A stretch of DNA of 64,000 bases from Xanthobacter dioxanivorans (GCF_016807805.1 NZ_CP063362.1:5560501-5624500); one strand, 5' to 3'. Positions 17,804-27,353 are shown, counted from the first letter of the stretch. Notes: a model not told the origin generated them from the letters alone. Translations and numbers: made by a program.

Positions 17804-19753
17804 ATGCCAAACCGTCGCCAGTTCATCGCCGGAGCCGGCCTCTTCGCGGCTGCCGGCTTTTCTCCCTCGACCCCACAGGCGCAGACCATGAGCGAGACCG
17901 CCGACCTCATCCTCTACAACGGCAAGGTCACCACCCTCGACCGCGCCAACCCGCAGGCCGAGGCGGTGGCGGTCAAGGACGGGCTGATCCTGTTCGCCGG
18001 ATCGACCGCCGAGGCCATGCGGCTGGCGGGGCCCGGCACGAAGACCGTCGACGTCGGTGGCCGCCGGATCATTCCCGGCCTCATCGACAGCCACATGCAC
18101 ATCATCCGCGGCGGGCTCAACTACAACATGGAGCTGCGCTGGGACGGGGTACGCTCCCTCGACCACGCCATGGAGATGCTGAAGAAGCAGGTGGCCATCA
18201 CCCCGCCGCCACAATGGGTGCGGGTGGTGGGCGGCTTCACCGAGCACCAGTTCGCCGAGAAGCGCCTGCCGACGCTGGAGGAGATCAACGCCGCCGCGCC
18301 CGACACGCCGGTGTTCATCCTCCATCTCTACGACCGCGCCTTGCTGAACGCCGCCGCCCTGCGCGCCGTGGGCTACACGAAGGACACGCAGAACCCGCCG
18401 GGCGGCGAGATCGTGCGCGACGCGGCCGGCAATCCCACCGGCCTGCTCATCGCCCAGCCCAACGCCACCATCCTGTATGCGACGCTGGCGCGGGGGCCGA
18501 AGCTGCCGCCCGAGTACCAGAAGAACTCCACCCGCCACTTCATGCGCGAGGTGAACCGGCTCGGCGTCACCTCCGTCATCGATGCCGGCGGCGGCTTCCA
18601 GAACTATCCGCAGGACTATTCCATCATCGAGGAGCTGCACCGGGACGGACAGCTCACCGTGCGCATCGCCTACAACCTGTTCACCCAGAAGCCGAAGGAG
18701 GAGCTGGCGGACTTCTCCGGCTGGGTCGGGCAGGTGAAGCCCGGACAGGGGGACGACCTCTACCGCAACAACGGCGCCGGCGAGATGCTGGTCTATTCCG
18801 CCGCCGACTTCGAGGACTTCCAGGTGGCGCGGCCCGACATGCCGCCGAACATGGAGGCCGACCTGGAGCCGGTCATCCGCCTGCTCGCCGAGAACCGCTG
18901 GCCATGGCGCCTGCACGCCACCTATGACGAGACCATCTCCCGCGCCCTCGACGTGTTCGAGAAGGTCAATGCCGACGTGCCGCTCAACGGCCTCAACTGG
19001 TTCTTCGACCACGCCGAGACCATCTCCGACCGCAACATCGACCGCATCGCGGCGCTCGGCGGCGGCATCGCCGTGCAGCACCGCATGGCGTTCCAGGGCG
19101 AGTACTTCACCGAGCGCTACGGCGCCCGCGCCGCCGAGCGCTCGCCGCCCATACGGCGCATGCTGGAAGCCGGGCTGCCGGTGGGTGCCGGGACCGACGC
19201 GACGCGCGTCGCGTCCTACAACCCCTGGGTCTCCCTCTCCTGGCTGGTGACGGGCAGGACGCTGGGCGGCCTGTCCCTCTATCCGCCGTCCAACCTCCTC
19301 GACCGCGAGAGCGCCCTGCGCCTGTGGACGCAGGCCAATACCTGGTTCTCCAGCGAGCCCGGCAAGAAGGGGCAGGTGAAGGCCGGCCAGCTCGCCGACC
19401 TCGCGGTGCTGTCGGACGACTATTTCTCGGTGCCCGACGATCGGATCCAGGACATCACCGCCGTGCTGACGCTGCTTGGCGGCACTCCGGTCCATGGCGA
19501 CGGCGACTTCAAGCCGCTGGCTCCCGATCTGCCGCCGGCCATGCCCGACTGGTCGCCGGTGCGCACCTTCGGCGGCTATCAGCAGCGGGCGGAAGCGGGC
19601 GGACGCAAATATGCCTTCGCCAGCCTCTGTGGCTGCGCGAATGCCTGCGGCGTGCACGGGCACGCCCACGCGCAGGCCTATCAGGCGAACGTGCCGGCGG
19701 CGGACGAGCGCAGCTTCTGGGGTGCGCTCGGCTGCGCCTGCTGGGCGTTCTGA
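17804..19753 (+). CDS. Amidohydrolase (YtcJ-like) with Tat signal and Cys/His-rich C-terminus
   Basis: This 649-residue protein begins with a twin-arginine signal (MPNRRQFIAGAGLFAAAGF). The amidohydrolase-3 barrel follows: DLILYNGKVTTLD at the N-terminus, metal motif LIDSHMHI near residue 87, WFFDHAET and GAGTDATR later. The last 45 residues are odd, with CGCANACGVHGHAHA followed by GALGCACWAF, that is CxCxxxC, HxHxH and CxC. This looks like an extra metal or redox site not needed by ordinary YtcJ-like enzymes. DoxX follows 3 bp later. The substrate is unknown. Confidence 0.88.
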   Translation: MPNRRQFIAGAGLFAAAGFSPSTPQAQTMSETADLILYNGKVTTLDRANPQAEAVAVKDGLILFAGSTAEAMRLAGPGTKTVDVGGRRIIPGLIDSHMHIIRGGLNYNMELRWDGVRSLDHAMEMLKKQVAITPPPQWVRVVGGFTEHQFAEKRLPTLEEINAAAPDTPVFILHLYDRALLNAAALRAVGYTKDTQNPPGGEIVRDAAGNPTGLLIAQPNATILYATLARGPKLPPEYQKNSTRHFMREVNRLGVTSVIDAGGGFQNYPQDYSIIEELHRDGQLTVRIAYNLFTQKPKEELADFSGWVGQVKPGQGDDLYRNNGAGEMLVYSAADFEDFQVARPDMPPNMEADLEPVIRLLAENRWPWRLHATYDETISRALDVFEKVNADVPLNGLNWFFDHAETISDRNIDRIAALGGGIAVQHRMAFQGEYFTERYGARAAERSPPIRRMLEAGLPVGAGTDATRVASYNPWVSLSWLVTGRTLGGLSLYPPSNLLDRESALRLWTQANTWFSSEPGKKGQVKAGQLADLAVLSDDYFSVPDDRIQDITAVLTLLGGTPVHGDGDFKPLAPDLPPAMPDWSPVRTFGGYQQRAEAGGRKYAFASLCGCANACGVHGHAHAQAYQANVPAADERSFWGALGCACWAF

Positions 19754-19756
19754 GCG

Positions 19757-20188
19757 ATGGACCTTCTTGCAACGCGTCAGGGGCTGCGCGGCGTCGCGCG
19801 GCGCCTCCTGTCCCCCGCTCCGGTGCGGTTCCTCGCGCTCCTCGCCTTATGCGGGGCCTACCTGCAGGGCGGCATCAACAAGGCGATGGATTTTCCCTCC
19901 GCCATGGCGGAGATGGGGCATTTCGGCCTCGCCCCCGCCGCCCCCTTCGCCGTCGCGGTGATCGCGCTGGAGCTCGGGGCCTCGGCGATGATCCTCGCCG
20001 GGTTCGGCCGCTGGCTCGGCGCGCTGGGGCTCGCCGGCTTCACCCTTATGGCGAGCCTCCTCGCCAACCGCTTCTGGGAGATGGCCATGCCGGAGCGGTT
20101 CTTCGCCGCCAATGCCTTCTTCGAGCATCTCGGCCTCGCCGGCGCCTTCGTGCTCGTCGCGTGGTACGATCTGGCCCACCGCGCGTGA
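19757..20188 (+). CDS. DoxX family membrane protein
   Basis: This 143-residue protein has four predicted transmembrane segments and the DoxX-type first helix with GAYLQGGINKAMDFP. DoxX relatives are linked to thiosulfate:quinone oxidoreductase or to membrane redox balance, but most are uncharacterised. The gene begins 3 bp after the exported amidohydrolase, so the two are very probably cotranslated. Its helices may be a partner for the Cys-rich tail of that enzyme; this is inference. Confidence 0.87.
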   Translation: MDLLATRQGLRGVARRLLSPAPVRFLALLALCGAYLQGGINKAMDFPSAMAEMGHFGLAPAAPFAVAVIALELGASAMILAGFGRWLGALGLAGFTLMASLLANRFWEMAMPERFFAANAFFEHLGLAGAFVLVAWYDLAHRA

Positions 20189-20198
20189 GGGACTGACC

Positions 20199-21818
20199 TT
20201 GAGCGATACGGCACCCTCTCCCTCCCCGCGCCCCGCCTCCGGCGGCAGCTTCGCGCCCCTGCGACGGCCGGTGTTCGCCGTGCTGTGGGGCGCCACGGTG
20301 CTGGGCAACACGGGCACCTTCATGCGCGACGTGGCGAGCGCCTGGCTCGTCACCGACCTCTCCGCCTCGCCGGCCGCCGTGGCCGCCGTTCAGGCCGCCG
20401 GCATGTTGCCGATCTTCCTCCTTGCCATCCCCGCCGGCGTGCTCTCCGACATCCTCGACCGCCGGCGCTTCCTCATGGTGGTCCAGCTCCTGCTGGCGAT
20501 GGTGAGCCTCTCGCTCCTGCTGCTGGCGGCGTCCGGTCTGATGAGCGTGTCGGCCCTCATCGGCCTCACCTTCCTCGGCGGCATCGGCGCCGCGCTGGTG
20601 GCGCCCACCTGGCAATCCATCGTGCCGGAGCTGGTGCCCCGCGGCGAGCTGAAGAGCGCGGTGGCCCTCAACTCGCTGGGCATCAACATCGCCCGCTCCA
20701 TCGGTCCGGCGACCGGCGGACTGCTGCTCGCGGCGTTCGGTGCGGCGGTGACCTATGGCGTGGACGTGGCCAGCTATGTCGTCGTCATCGCCGCCTTGGC
20801 GTGGTGGAAGCGGGCGCCCGCCGCCGAGGACGCGCTGGACGAGCGCTTCGCCGGCGCCTTCCGCGCCGGCCTGCGCTATGCCCGCTCCAGCCGCGAGCTG
20901 CACGTGGTGCTGCTGCGGGCGGTGGTGTTCTTTGCCTTCGCCAGCTCCATCTGGGCACTGCTGCCTTTGGTGACGCGCGACCTGCTGCGCGGCGACGCCG
21001 CCTTCTACGGCCTTCTGCTCGGCTCGGTCGGGATGGGCGCCATTCTCGGCGCGCTGGCTCTGCCGAAGCTGCGCGACCGGCTGGATTCCGATGGCCTGAT
21101 GCTGGCCGCCGCCATCGTCAGCGGGGTTGCCGCTGGCGCGCTCGCCCTCGCCCCGCCCCGCTGGGCGGCGGTGCCGATCCTCATCGCCATGGGCGGCGCC
21201 TGGATCATCGCGCTGACGACGCTGAACGCCACCGCCCAGTCGATCCTGCCCAACTGGGTGCGCGGCCGGGCGCTGGCGGTCTACCTCACCGTCTTCAATG
21301 GCGCCATGGCCGGCGGCAGCCTCGCCTGGGGCCTCATCGCCCAGCAGATCGGGCTCGCCACCACTCTCACCATTTCCGGCGCCGGCCTTGTCCTCACCGG
21401 CTTCCTCGCCCATCGCGTGCGCCTGCCCAAGGGGGAGGCGGATCTGGCGCCCTCGAACCACTGGCCGGAGCCGATGATGGCGACGCCGGTGGAAGGCGAT
21501 CGCGGCCCGGTGCTGATCCAGGTGGAATACCATGTCAGCCCGGACGATCGCATCGCGTTCCTCGCCGCGCTGCGCCGGCTGTCCCTCGCGCGACGGCGCG
21601 ACGGCGCCTATGCCTGGGGGGTCACGGAGGATGCGGCCGCCCCCACGCTTGTCGTCGAGTGGTTCCTTGTCGAATCCTGGGCCGAGCACCTGCGCCAGCA
21701 CCGTCGCACCTCCCACGCCGACGCCGACGTGCAGAAGGAACTGCTGGCGTTCCAGATCACCGGCACGGCACCTCTCGTCCGCCACCTGATCACCCTGAAT
21801 GGCGGCCACGAGGGATGA
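20199..21818 (+). CDS. MFS exporter (MFS_3 / enterobactin-exporter-like)
   Basis: This 539-residue protein starts at TTG (20199), 10 bp after doxX, with an AGGGA site. Residues 20 to about 405 have twelve hydrophobic segments of the PF05977 type (LRRPVFAVLWGATVLGNTG). A soluble C-terminal domain from about residue 430 (GPVLIQVEYHVSPDDRIAFL to WAEHLRQHRRTSHAD) resembles antibiotic-biosynthesis-monooxygenase-type ferredoxin folds, usual for this subfamily. It ends the cluster and may export its product. Confidence 0.88.
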   Translation: MSDTAPSPSPRPASGGSFAPLRRPVFAVLWGATVLGNTGTFMRDVASAWLVTDLSASPAAVAAVQAAGMLPIFLLAIPAGVLSDILDRRRFLMVVQLLLAMVSLSLLLLAASGLMSVSALIGLTFLGGIGAALVAPTWQSIVPELVPRGELKSAVALNSLGINIARSIGPATGGLLLAAFGAAVTYGVDVASYVVVIAALAWWKRAPAAEDALDERFAGAFRAGLRYARSSRELHVVLLRAVVFFAFASSIWALLPLVTRDLLRGDAAFYGLLLGSVGMGAILGALALPKLRDRLDSDGLMLAAAIVSGVAAGALALAPPRWAAVPILIAMGGAWIIALTTLNATAQSILPNWVRGRALAVYLTVFNGAMAGGSLAWGLIAQQIGLATTLTISGAGLVLTGFLAHRVRLPKGEADLAPSNHWPEPMMATPVEGDRGPVLIQVEYHVSPDDRIAFLAALRRLSLARRRDGAYAWGVTEDAAAPTLVVEWFLVESWAEHLRQHRRTSHADADVQKELLAFQITGTAPLVRHLITLNGGHEG

Positions 21819-22109
21819 TGATCGCGCGACTGTCGCCGCTCAGTCCGCGCGGCGCTCCCCGGTCCTTGATCGAGGACAGCGGGAAGTCGGCAGCAAGGCC
21901 GGCCGGGCCGCCCGGGCGCTGCGCCCGGCGCGATGGGGCAGCAGCCGGGTGTCCGCCACCCCGGCCCCTGCTCGGAAAAGAAAACCCCCCACTTGAAAGC
22001 AACACAAAGTTGTCTAAGCTTGCGAGGCTGCCTCAATATTCGGCAGCACGGCAACTGCGTCGACGCTGATCGGCGTCGACCCTTCCCAGCCACAGGAAGG
22101 GACGCCCCA

Positions 22110-23990
22110 ATGAGATGCCCGCCGATACCGCACGACGAAGAGGAGCGGCTCGCGTCCCTCCTTGATTACGGCTTCGGTGACGAGCGCCCGCTTCCAGACC
22201 TTGACCCGGTGGCCCGCATCGCGGTGCGCATTTTCCGCATGCCCATCGCCGCAGTGAACATGATCGGCAGCGATCACGTCTTCTTCGCCGCCAGCGTTGG
22301 TACCGACGACGACATGGACAAGGCGCGCGACGTCTCCTTCTGCGCCCATGCCATCACGCAGGACGACGTGATGGTGGTACTCGATGCGCTGAAGGACGAG
22401 CGCTTCCACGACAACCCGCTGGTGACGGGAAAGCACGCCGTAAGGTTCTATGCCGGCGTCCCCCTGCGATCCCTCGCCGGCCGTGCGCTCGGCGTGCTCT
22501 GCATCATCGACACCAGGCCCCACCGGCACTTCGCGCCGGAAGATCGCAAGCGCTTGCGGGAGCTGGCGCGCATGGCCAGCGATCGCCTGGAACTGCGTCG
22601 CGTCGAGGTGGCGGGCATCCGCGAGGAAGCCACCCGAGCGCATGAGGCCGCGGCGGCCGCCTCCGTGCCGGACCAGATGGAACTGTCCCGCCTGGCCAAG
22701 ATCGATCCCCTTACCGGACTGCCCAATCGCAAGCAGTTCTATTGCAACGTCGAAGCCGTCCTGCTCGCAGCGGAGCCGTCGGCGGTGATCATGCTCGACC
22801 TCGACGGCTTCAAGGACGTGAACAACATTCTCGGGCCGGCCACCGGCGACGAGATCCTGCACTCGGTGGCGGCCCGGCTAAAGTGCGCGGCCGGCGAGAA
22901 CTGTACCGTCGCGCGCGTCGGCGGCGACGAGTTCGCCATCCTCGCCTGCCCCGTCCAGGAGGAGGAGGCGCGCCAGTTGGCCAGCCGCGCGCTCGCGCAG
23001 GTGGCCGAGCCGATCCCCGTCGGCGGCCAGGACGTCCGCATCTCCGCGAGCTGCGGCATCGCCCTGTCGCCACGCCATGCGCAAGAGGCGGTCGAGCTCA
23101 TCGGCAATGCCGACCTCGCCCTGTATCAGGCCAAGATCGGCGGGAGCGGGCGCTCATCCATGTATGCCAAGGAATTCCGGGCGGAGGCTGCGGAGCGCCG
23201 AGTCTATGGCATGGAACTCCACAGGGCAGTGACCAACGGCGAGCTGCTGCTGTTCTACCAGCCGCAGATCCGGCTGTCCGACAATACTGTCGCTGGCGCC
23301 GAAGCCCTCATAAGGTGGCTGCATCCCACGCGCGGTCTTCTGCCTCCCGCCGCCTTCCTGCCCGCGCTGGAGGCCGGTCCGCTGGCAACCGTGGTCGGGG
23401 CCTGGGTCATCGACGAGGCGTCCGCGCAGGCGGCCCGCTGGATTCGCCGCGGTGCGACGGACTTCCGGATGGCCGTGAACCTCTTCGGTGTTCAGCTGCG
23501 CTCCGGCGACCTGCCCAAGACGGTGACGGAAACGCTGGCCCGGCACGGCCTGCCCCTGCACGCGCTCGAGATCGAGATCACCGAGAATATCGTGCTGACC
23601 CGCGACGATGCGGTGCTGGACGCCCTGCACCGCCTGCGCGACATGGGTGTGCAAGTGGCGTTCGATGATTTCGGCACGGGCTATGCGTCCCTGAGCCTGC
23701 TGACGCAGTATCCCCTGACCCGCATCAAGATCGACCGCAGCTTCGTGCAGAACATGCTGCAGTCCCCACGCGACGCCTCCATCATTTCAGCCATCGTGGA
23801 CATGGCGCGGGCGCTTGGCCTGGAGACCACGGCGGAAGGCATCGAGACCGAGGCGCAGCGCGACTATCTGAAGGCACAGCACTGCACCGACGGGCAGGGC
23901 TACCTGTTCGGCAAGCCCATGCCCGCTGCGACATTCGAGAACATTTTCTGCCACTATCCCGAGCCGCCGCGGAGAGCAGCCACGGGCTGA
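22110..23990 (+). CDS. GAF-GGDEF-EAL cyclic-di-GMP signalling protein
   Basis: This soluble 626-residue protein starts at 22110 behind AGGAAGG. A GAF domain spans about residues 20-165. The diguanylate cyclase domain carries an intact GGDEF at 271-275 (ARVGGDEFAIL). The phosphodiesterase domain has EAL at 398-400 and the catalytic motifs EIEITEN, FDDFGTGYASL and AEGIETEAQ. Both enzymatic activities are possible; the GAF domain probably decides between them. It stands alone, with about 290 bp of gene-free DNA upstream. Confidence 0.92.
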   Translation: MRCPPIPHDEEERLASLLDYGFGDERPLPDLDPVARIAVRIFRMPIAAVNMIGSDHVFFAASVGTDDDMDKARDVSFCAHAITQDDVMVVLDALKDERFHDNPLVTGKHAVRFYAGVPLRSLAGRALGVLCIIDTRPHRHFAPEDRKRLRELARMASDRLELRRVEVAGIREEATRAHEAAAAASVPDQMELSRLAKIDPLTGLPNRKQFYCNVEAVLLAAEPSAVIMLDLDGFKDVNNILGPATGDEILHSVAARLKCAAGENCTVARVGGDEFAILACPVQEEEARQLASRALAQVAEPIPVGGQDVRISASCGIALSPRHAQEAVELIGNADLALYQAKIGGSGRSSMYAKEFRAEAAERRVYGMELHRAVTNGELLLFYQPQIRLSDNTVAGAEALIRWLHPTRGLLPPAAFLPALEAGPLATVVGAWVIDEASAQAARWIRRGATDFRMAVNLFGVQLRSGDLPKTVTETLARHGLPLHALEIEITENIVLTRDDAVLDALHRLRDMGVQVAFDDFGTGYASLSLLTQYPLTRIKIDRSFVQNMLQSPRDASIISAIVDMARALGLETTAEGIETEAQRDYLKAQHCTDGQGYLFGKPMPAATFENIFCHYPEPPRRAATG

Positions 23991-24193
23991 TGCGCCCACA
24001 ACGAGAAGCCCAGGCCGAGCACAATCCGGCCCCGGAGAGACGCCCCGCCGGGACGCGGCAGCAAACGATCGATTCGATGAAGGCGATGCGGGCGAAGCGA
24101 CCGAACGGACGAATGCCCATGGAATCAGCGCTGCGGCTGGAACCGCAGCGGCGCGATGCGCCGACGCGTGGGCGGCACCGCGCCCTGTGTGCC

Positions 24194-24388
24194 TCAGTGG
24201 GGACGGATGGCAGCTGATCCGAATCGAGGCGAGCCCGGTGCGTCGGCATCGTGCCGCTCGATGCGCACCACCGGAAGAATGACGATCTCCGCCCCTCCGG
24301 GGCGCTCCGCCTCGGCGCGCCGACGCCCGCTTGCCTGTCCGCGAACGGGCGTGCGGCGTGCCGTGGAGAACGCAATGACCGTACTCAT
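24194..24388 (-). CDS. Small hypothetical protein
   Basis: I do not recognise this 64-residue protein. Support for it is a very strong ribosome site (AAGGAGGAGG) just before the ATG at 24388 and a CtrA-like site 69 bp upstream. The product starts MSTVIAFSTARRTPVRG, is rich in Arg and Ala, and has one short hydrophobic strand (EIVILPVVRI). No membrane segment or Cys motif is present. It may be a small regulatory or DNA-associated protein. Confidence 0.5.
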   Translation of the reverse strand: MSTVIAFSTARRTPVRGQASGRRRAEAERPGGAEIVILPVVRIERHDADAPGSPRFGSAAIRPH

Positions 24389-24722
24389 GCCCTCCTCCTT
24401 CTGCAAACGGGAGCCGTGACCATAACGTCGCGACCGCCGTTATGGTTTCGCAGGCGTTAACGGCGCATTAACGATGACGCAGGGGAAGACGACGAGGCGG
24501 CTCCAGCAAGCCCCGTGTCGTCAAGGCGCCGAACCGTGCTGTACGTGAACATGGTCCCGCGAGCGGCGCGCCGCGTCCTGCGAAAATGCCCGAAGTTGCG
24601 ACGCCGCACGTGGACCGCTCACGTGGTGCCCCCCGTACGCCAGGAGCCGCCGCGCAACCATCCCCCGGCCACGCGCGTGCATCCGACCCCGAGCAAGCCG
24701 CACGCGCGGGTGGGAAGGCCCT
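24389..24722. promoter_or_regulatory. Spacer with a perfect CtrA-type site
   Basis: No gene was seen in these 334 bp. At 24457-24471 is TTAACGGCGCATTAA, a perfect match to the CtrA box TTAA-N7-TTAA. It sits 69 bp before the small minus-strand gene at 24388. A short inverted repeat (ATAACG...CGTTAT) lies at about 24422-24443. The rest, towards the DUF1491 stop, holds nothing recognisable. Confidence 0.55.
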
Positions 24723-25067
24723 TCAGGGCGTGACGAGATCCAGGAAATGGCGCCCGGCGCGATCCTCGATGTCGACCACATAGATGTCGGGATCGAATTT
24801 CAGCTCCCGCACGAGGCGCGCGTCGGCATCCGCCTCCGGACGGCCCGGCTCCACGATCATCGCGAACTTGCGGTCGGCCGGGAACGAGTCGTCGAAGGCG
24901 CTCTGCGGGGCCGGGCCGTAGAGGGCGGCGGTGCCGTCGAGGCGTGAGACCTTGACGAAGATGGCGCCCGCCTCCTCCGCTCCACGCCGGACCATGACGG
25001 CATAGGCGCCCTCCACCTGGGCGCGGCGGATGAGGGCGGAGACGAAGATATCGCTCTTCAGCCGCAT
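24723..25067 (-). CDS. DUF1491 family protein
   Basis: This 114-residue protein matches the alphaproteobacterial DUF1491 family: LKSDIFVSALIRRAQVEGAY, GAIFVKVSRLDG and the C-terminal DPDIYVVDIEDR. The family has no known function. It lies 16 bp after the peptidoglycan-binding protein gene and is the third gene of the histidine-kinase operon. Confidence 0.88.
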   Translation of the reverse strand: MRLKSDIFVSALIRRAQVEGAYAVMVRRGAEEAGAIFVKVSRLDGTAALYGPAPQSAFDDSFPADRKFAMIVEPGRPEADADARLVRELKFDPDIYVVDIEDRAGRHFLDLVTP

Positions 25068-25083
25068 GGCACGGGGCCCCGCA

Positions 25084-25788
25084 TCAGTTGACCGGCATCC
25101 CGGAGACGGCAGCCAACTCCCGCACGAGGCGGTCGGAGACCTCCCCGTCGGCGGTCAGGTTGCGGTCGCGCTGGAAGCGCAGCACCGCGCTGCGGGTTTC
25201 CCCTCCCGGCAGTCCATCCACCTTGAGCGGGCCGTAGCCCAGCTTGGCGAGGGCCTTCTGCACCGAGAGGATGCGCGGCGAGGCCGGGACCTCGCCGGGC
25301 GGCCTCAGGGTACCGGTGACGTCCGGCGCCGTGCCGAGGGCAGCCAGCGGGCGGCGCACCGAATCGGCACGGTGGTCGGTCCGGGTCAGACCGGGACCGG
25401 GCGTCGCCGGCACCAGGGGCACCGGTGCCTCGGCCGTGGTGGTGCGCACCGAAAGATAGCCCAGCGAGCCGTTGGTGGCGCCGCCCGATGGCACGGTGCC
25501 GGCCATGGGGTTGGCCGGCGGAAGCGGCACCGTGGTGCGGCTGGCCTTCGCCCGGTCGAGAGCCTGGATGGCACCGGCCGGACGCGCCTCGGGCAAGGGC
25601 GCGCCGGGGGGCGGCGCCTGGAGCAGCAGGGCATTCACCAGGAAGCCGCCGGACGCGGCCAGTGCCACCGCCCCGGCGACGAAATCAAGCCGCCGGAGCC
25701 GGCGCCCCTCGCGTTCCGCCTCGTCCGCCGGCGGCAGTTCGGCGGCGACATCCTGCGTGGAAGCCTGCAAAACCGGTTCGAGCCTCAT
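25084..25788 (-). CDS. Membrane-anchored peptidoglycan-binding domain protein
   Basis: This 234-residue protein starts at 25788, overlapping the kinase stop by 4 bases. One transmembrane segment at about residues 34-56 (FVAGAVALAASGGFLVNALLL) is followed by a Pro/Ala-rich periplasmic linker. A PG_binding_1 domain occupies about residues 165-230 (VQKALAKLGYGPLKVDGLPG, ETRSAVLRFQRDRNL). It probably tethers to the cell wall. Coupling to a histidine kinase hints at envelope or cell-cycle signalling. Confidence 0.87.
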   Translation of the reverse strand: MRLEPVLQASTQDVAAELPPADEAEREGRRLRRLDFVAGAVALAASGGFLVNALLLQAPPPGAPLPEARPAGAIQALDRAKASRTTVPLPPANPMAGTVPSGGATNGSLGYLSVRTTTAEAPVPLVPATPGPGLTRTDHRADSVRRPLAALGTAPDVTGTLRPPGEVPASPRILSVQKALAKLGYGPLKVDGLPGGETRSAVLRFQRDRNLTADGEVSDRLVRELAAVSGMPVN

Positions 25789-27254
25789 GCCAACCTCTTC
25801 ACGCGGGCCTCGTCCAGCCGGGCCGGGAACGGCGCGACCACGTCGTTCGTCCATCCGGGCTGGATGGCGCCGTCCGCCTCCGCCAGAGGCAGGCCGACGA
25901 TGACGCTGGTACCGCGCCCGGGCGCGCTGTGTACCTGCAAGTCTCCCCCATGCAGCTTAACGAGCCCCTTCACCACCGCGATGCCGAGGCCGCTGCCCCG
26001 CGCCCGCTGGGTACAGTCCCCGGCCTGGAAGAAAGGTTCGCCGAGGCGTGCCACGTCCTCGGCGCGCATGCCGGGACCCGTGTCGCGGACACGGATGGTG
26101 AGCTCGTTGCCCTGCGCGCGCACCGCCACCTGCACCCGCCCGCCGGCGGGGGTGAACTTCACGGCGTTGGAGAGCAGGTTGAGCACGATCTGCCGCAGCG
26201 CCCTGCGGTCCGCATCGATGGCGGGCAGGCGGGCCGGCGCGCGGGTGCGCACGGCGACGCCGGTTCGGCCGGCATCGAGGGCGACCATCTCGACGCAGCT
26301 CTCCACGAGGGCCGCGACATCGATGGTCTCGCGTTCCAGCACATAGGCCCCCGCCTCCACCCGCGAGAGGTCCAGGATGTCGTTGACGAGGCCCAGCAGG
26401 TGCTGGCCGCTCTCATGGATGATGCGCGCATAATCCTGCTTGCGGGCGTCATCGAGCGGCGCGCCGGACGGGCTCGCGAGCAGTTCGGAGAAGCCGAGAA
26501 TGGCATTGAGCGGCGTGCGCAGCTCGTGGCTCATGGCGGCGAGGAAGTGGCTCTTGGCGGCGTTCGCCTCCTCTGCCTCGGCGCGCGCGCGGGCCGCCGC
26601 GTCCGCCTTGAGGCGCTCGACATTGGCCGCCTGCCACGGCGCGGACCAAACCACTCGCACCCCGCCCGAGCGCAGCGGCTGGCAGCGCGCCTCCAGCGTC
26701 ATGAAGGAGGGAGCGACATCGGCGCCCGTATCGCAGCGCAGGCGCAGGTTGAGCAGGACCGGCCGGCCACGCGCCGCGACCTGCACCGCGGAGAGGAAGG
26801 CGGGACGATCCGCCACCAGGACGCGGTCGAACAGCATCTGGCCGAGCAGCGCCTCGGCCGGGGTATCGGCGAAGGGGCCGTCCCTGGCGTCCACGGCGAG
26901 CACGTCGCCGCGCGGGCCATGGCTGGTGACCAGGAGCGAACCGGCCGGCACGGCGGTCTCGCTCGCGCGGCCCGCCGCCCGCGCGATGCCCGCCGCCACC
27001 GCGGCGAGGGCGCCGCAGACGAGGCCGGAGGCCAGGAGGATGAGGGCGTTGAGTTCGGCCCCGCGCATGAGGCCAGAAACCTGGGACACCAGCGCGATGG
27101 CGCCGCAGGCCAGCGCGAGCATGCCCAGCGCCGCCAGCACCGCGGCGGTGACCCGGCCCAGCACCGCGAGGCGCGGAAGCGTGTCGCCGCCGGCGTCGGA
27201 CGCCGGTGCCCTGCGCAATGGTTCGCCCTGCTCGCCGCTGCCGAGGTGACGCAC
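25785..27254 (-). CDS. Membrane sensor histidine kinase (PleC/DivJ-like core)
   Basis: This 489-residue protein has two transmembrane helices at about residues 30-90, a degenerate PAS-like region to about 225, a HisKA domain and a HATPase domain. The H-box is SHELRTPLNAILGFSELL, the N-box LLSNAVKFTP, and the glycine boxes RDTGPGM and GSGLGIAVVKGL are intact. No receiver domain is present and no response regulator is adjacent. The ILGFSE sequence after the phosphoacceptor recalls the PleC/DivJ/PdhS kinases that feed DivK and CtrA; nearby CtrA-like sites fit this. The assignment to that pathway is inference. Confidence 0.88.
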   Translation of the reverse strand: MRHLGSGEQGEPLRRAPASDAGGDTLPRLAVLGRVTAAVLAALGMLALACGAIALVSQVSGLMRGAELNALILLASGLVCGALAAVAAGIARAAGRASETAVPAGSLLVTSHGPRGDVLAVDARDGPFADTPAEALLGQMLFDRVLVADRPAFLSAVQVAARGRPVLLNLRLRCDTGADVAPSFMTLEARCQPLRSGGVRVVWSAPWQAANVERLKADAAARARAEAEEANAAKSHFLAAMSHELRTPLNAILGFSELLASPSGAPLDDARKQDYARIIHESGQHLLGLVNDILDLSRVEAGAYVLERETIDVAALVESCVEMVALDAGRTGVAVRTRAPARLPAIDADRRALRQIVLNLLSNAVKFTPAGGRVQVAVRAQGNELTIRVRDTGPGMRAEDVARLGEPFFQAGDCTQRARGSGLGIAVVKGLVKLHGGDLQVHSAPGRGTSVIVGLPLAEADGAIQPGWTNDVVAPFPARLDEARVKRLA

Positions 27255-27353
27255 GTCGCCCCCTGTGAAGTGATCCGCCGCGGGTCGATTCCCTGCGGGG
27301 TGCCCCTGCCCGCAAGATCGCCGCCCGCTGGGAAAACCATGCCACGCCAGCCT

